Positions 62,538 through 64,000 of a stretch of DNA of 64,000 nt are shown here, in pieces. The notes under the pieces were generated by a model that ran no database searches, was not told where the DNA came from, and saw only the letters and a list, made by a program, of their open reading frames with translations. The stretch comes from CAWAYR01 sp050250875 (GTDB lineage Bacteria > Acidobacteriota > Vicinamibacteria > Vicinamibacterales > UBA2999). Made by a program: the position numbers and the translations under genes. The stretch lies in the NCBI GenBank assembly GCA_050250875.1, contig JBFWNV010000013.1, positions 1-64,000 of the forward strand, in the 5' to 3' direction. Within the stretch, counting starts at the first letter, position 1, and each line of letters opens with the position of its first letter.

Positions 62538-63530
62538 ATGAGGATTCGTCACCGATTCGATGCGCCGTCGTCGAGGTCCTGCGCCGCCGCCGTGGCGCTG
62601 GCGGCCGGGCTGGCCGCCTGCGCCGCGCCGCCGGCACCCGCGGCCCAGCCGCCGGCCACGACGCTGCGGCTGTCGAGCGGCATTCCGGGCGCGACGTTCC
62701 ATCCGCTCGGCGAGCGTCTGGCGGACGGCTACCGCCGCGTTCTGCCGGAACTGACCGTCGAGATCCAGGAGAGCCCGGGCTCGGTGCGCAACGTCCGGGC
62801 GCTGCAGGCCGGCACCGCCGATCTCGGCTTCGCCTTCGCCGACGTCACCTACGTGGCCTTCGTCGGCCGCCTCGCCGACGACCCGCGGCCGCACGACCAA
62901 CTGCGCGGCGTGGCCGTGCTGCAGCTCACGCCGCTGCACCTGCTGGCGCGGGCGGGACTCGACCTGCGGTCGATCGCCGAACTGCGCGGCCGGCGCGTCG
63001 GCACGGGACCGCCGGGCAGCGGCACGGCGCTCACCTCCGACATCCTGATGCGCGGCTTCGGCGTGACACCCGACCAAGTCGCGGCCGAGGCGCTGCCGTT
63101 CAACGACGCGGCCCGGCGCCTGGTGGCGGGCACCCTCGACGCGGCGTTCGTCAGCGCCGGCTACCCCTCGGAGTCGGTGCAGATCGCCACCCGGGCCGGC
63201 GCGCACCTGGTGGCGGTCGAAGGCGACGCCGTGACACGTCTGCGCACCGAGTACCCGTTCCTGCGTCCCACCTTCGTGCCCGGCGGCACCTACCCCGGCC
63301 ATCCGGCGTCGGTGTCGACGGTCGGCGTCGACAGTCTGCTGCTCTGCCGCGCCAGCCTCGACGAAGACCTGGTCTACCGGCTGACGGCGGCCTTCTTCGA
63401 GGTGCTGCCGACGCTGTCGACCGAGCTCGAGTCGCTGCAGCTCATGGACGTGGCGCGGGCCTCGGCGACGCCGATTCCCCTGCACCGCGGCGCCGCGCGC
63501 TACTATCGGGAACGGGAGCTCACCCGGTGA
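62538..63530 (+). CDS. TAXI-family TRAP solute-binding lipoprotein
   Basis: A 330-residue exported binding protein. The lipoprotein signal is ALAAGLAAC (Cys ~28). The TAXI pattern includes TLRLSSGIPGATFHPLGERLADGY near the start, SPGSVRNVRALQAGTADLGFA, and GRRVGTGPPGSGTALTSDILM. TAXI proteins bind small organic anions and normally feed a DctM-type membrane component. Here the next gene is a membrane sensor that overlaps its stop by 4 nt, so it may deliver a ligand to a receptor instead. It is divergent from the amidohydrolase (134-nt spacer). Confidence 0.87.
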   Translation: MRIRHRFDAPSSRSCAAAVALAAGLAACAAPPAPAAQPPATTLRLSSGIPGATFHPLGERLADGYRRVLPELTVEIQESPGSVRNVRALQAGTADLGFAFADVTYVAFVGRLADDPRPHDQLRGVAVLQLTPLHLLARAGLDLRSIAELRGRRVGTGPPGSGTALTSDILMRGFGVTPDQVAAEALPFNDAARRLVAGTLDAAFVSAGYPSESVQIATRAGAHLVAVEGDAVTRLRTEYPFLRPTFVPGGTYPGHPASVSTVGVDSLLLCRASLDEDLVYRLTAAFFEVLPTLSTELESLQLMDVARASATPIPLHRGAARYYRERELTR

Positions 63531-64000
63531 CCGCACCGCGCCGCCCGTCCGCCCGGGCGCTGTCCGGCTGGCTCATCGCCGGTATCGGCGCCGCCGTCGC
63601 CGTGCTGGTGTGGTTCGGCTACACGACCAGCCTCGAATGGCGGCACAGTTCCGAACAGCTGCTCACCCGCCGCACCGAGGAGATGGCCGATCTGCTGGTC
63701 CGCGCGCTCGCCCGAGACATGCGCGGCGTGCACGACCAGGTGCTGCGCACCATCCAGCGCGAGCAGATCGCCCTCGACCACCCGGAGGAGATCACCGACA
63801 TCGTCAGCACCGCCTTCGCGCGGTATCCCTACCCGGAGTGCTTCTTCGTCTGGTCGGCGGTCGCCGACGACGACGGCGCCACCTTTTTCGCCCGCTCCGA
63901 TCGCCTGCCGGCCTGGCTGCCGCGCCCCGACGCCGAGAGTGCGTTCCCGGTCGCCGTGGCCCGTCAGGCCGAGGCGTCGCGGCCGCTGGTGGCGCGCGCC
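63527..64000 (+). CDS. Membrane sensor, N-terminal part (truncated by window edge)
   Basis: The first 158 residues of a longer protein, still open at base 64000. A GTG start overlaps the TAXI stop (GTGA). A TM helix (about residues 13-32, LSGWLIAGIGAAVAVLVWFG) leads to a periplasmic helical region (EQLLTRRTEEMADLLVRALARDM, VHDQVLRTIQREQ) like the extracytoplasmic domain of two-component sensor kinases. Coupling to a TAXI protein suggests a ligand-binding-protein-dependent histidine kinase, but the catalytic part is out of view, so that is a prediction. Confidence 0.6.
   Translation, partial: MTAPRRPSARALSGWLIAGIGAAVAVLVWFGYTTSLEWRHSSEQLLTRRTEEMADLLVRALARDMRGVHDQVLRTIQREQIALDHPEEITDIVSTAFARYPYPECFFVWSAVADDDGATFFARSDRLPAWLPRPDAESAFPVAVARQAEASRPLVARA

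Overview
The window is one very GC-rich stretch of bacterial chromosome, densely coded on both strands. No rRNA, tRNA, CRISPR array, prophage or intact insertion sequence was recognised. The gene families (Oar-like TonB receptors with an N-terminal carboxypeptidase-regulatory domain, Ser/Thr kinases fused to TPR or beta-propeller sensors, an acidobacterial-type ECF sigma factor, S9 peptidases, PQQ-type dehydrogenases, a HupE/UreJ protein) point to Acidobacteriota, most likely a Vicinamibacteria-type soil organism. This placement is inferred from gene content only.

Layout. 1-11.6 kb: housekeeping and small genes (group II truncated haemoglobin, RlmI-like methyltransferase with an RluA-type pseudouridine synthase, PaaI thioesterase, HupE/UreJ membrane protein, NHL-repeat protein, cytochrome c, zinc ribbons, class III aminotransferase, ECF sigma factor). 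11.6-20.2 kb: a TPR Ser/Thr kinase split by a frameshift, an Nramp-like transporter lacking the metal motifs, an S9 peptidase and a propeller Ser/Thr kinase. 20.2-27 kb: a lactate module (lactate permease divergent from glcD-glcE-glcF-larA). 27-31.6 kb: a TPR-CHAT protease-like protein and a beta-propeller gene broken by two frameshifts. 31.6-38.6 kb: a 160-bp palindrome, then sigma factor, anti-sigma-like membrane protein, two tandem secreted YadA-head/S74-chaperone proteins and a large FnIII surface protein. 38.6-51.3 kb: sulfite-oxidase-like enzyme with prolyl oligopeptidase, a D-aminoacylase-like amidohydrolase, a phosphodiester glycosidase, CapA with an unknown 435-aa protein, and two PQQ sugar-dehydrogenase-like secreted proteins with C-terminal FnIII modules. 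51.3-62.4 kb: a minus-strand run amidohydrolase > gamma-glutamyltransferase > two TonB receptors > PQQ dehydrogenase. 62.5-64 kb: a TAXI solute-binding lipoprotein and the start of a membrane sensor cut by the window edge.

Together the genes describe a heterotroph that imports large or complexed substrates, cleaves peptides (several peptidases, GGT, D-aminoacylase-like and other amidohydrolases), oxidises sugars or alcohols in the periplasm, uses lactate or glycolate, and controls surface proteins through sigma/anti-sigma and Ser/Thr kinase circuits. Two sequence-level patterns recur. Many genes have a TANNNT box only 6-8 nt before the start codon and no Shine-Dalgarno, suggesting leaderless transcripts. 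Intergenic heptad arrays of the (GGGGCTC)n type, able to form G-quadruplexes, flank several genes in the first 10 kb. The most system-like region is 31.8-38.6 kb.
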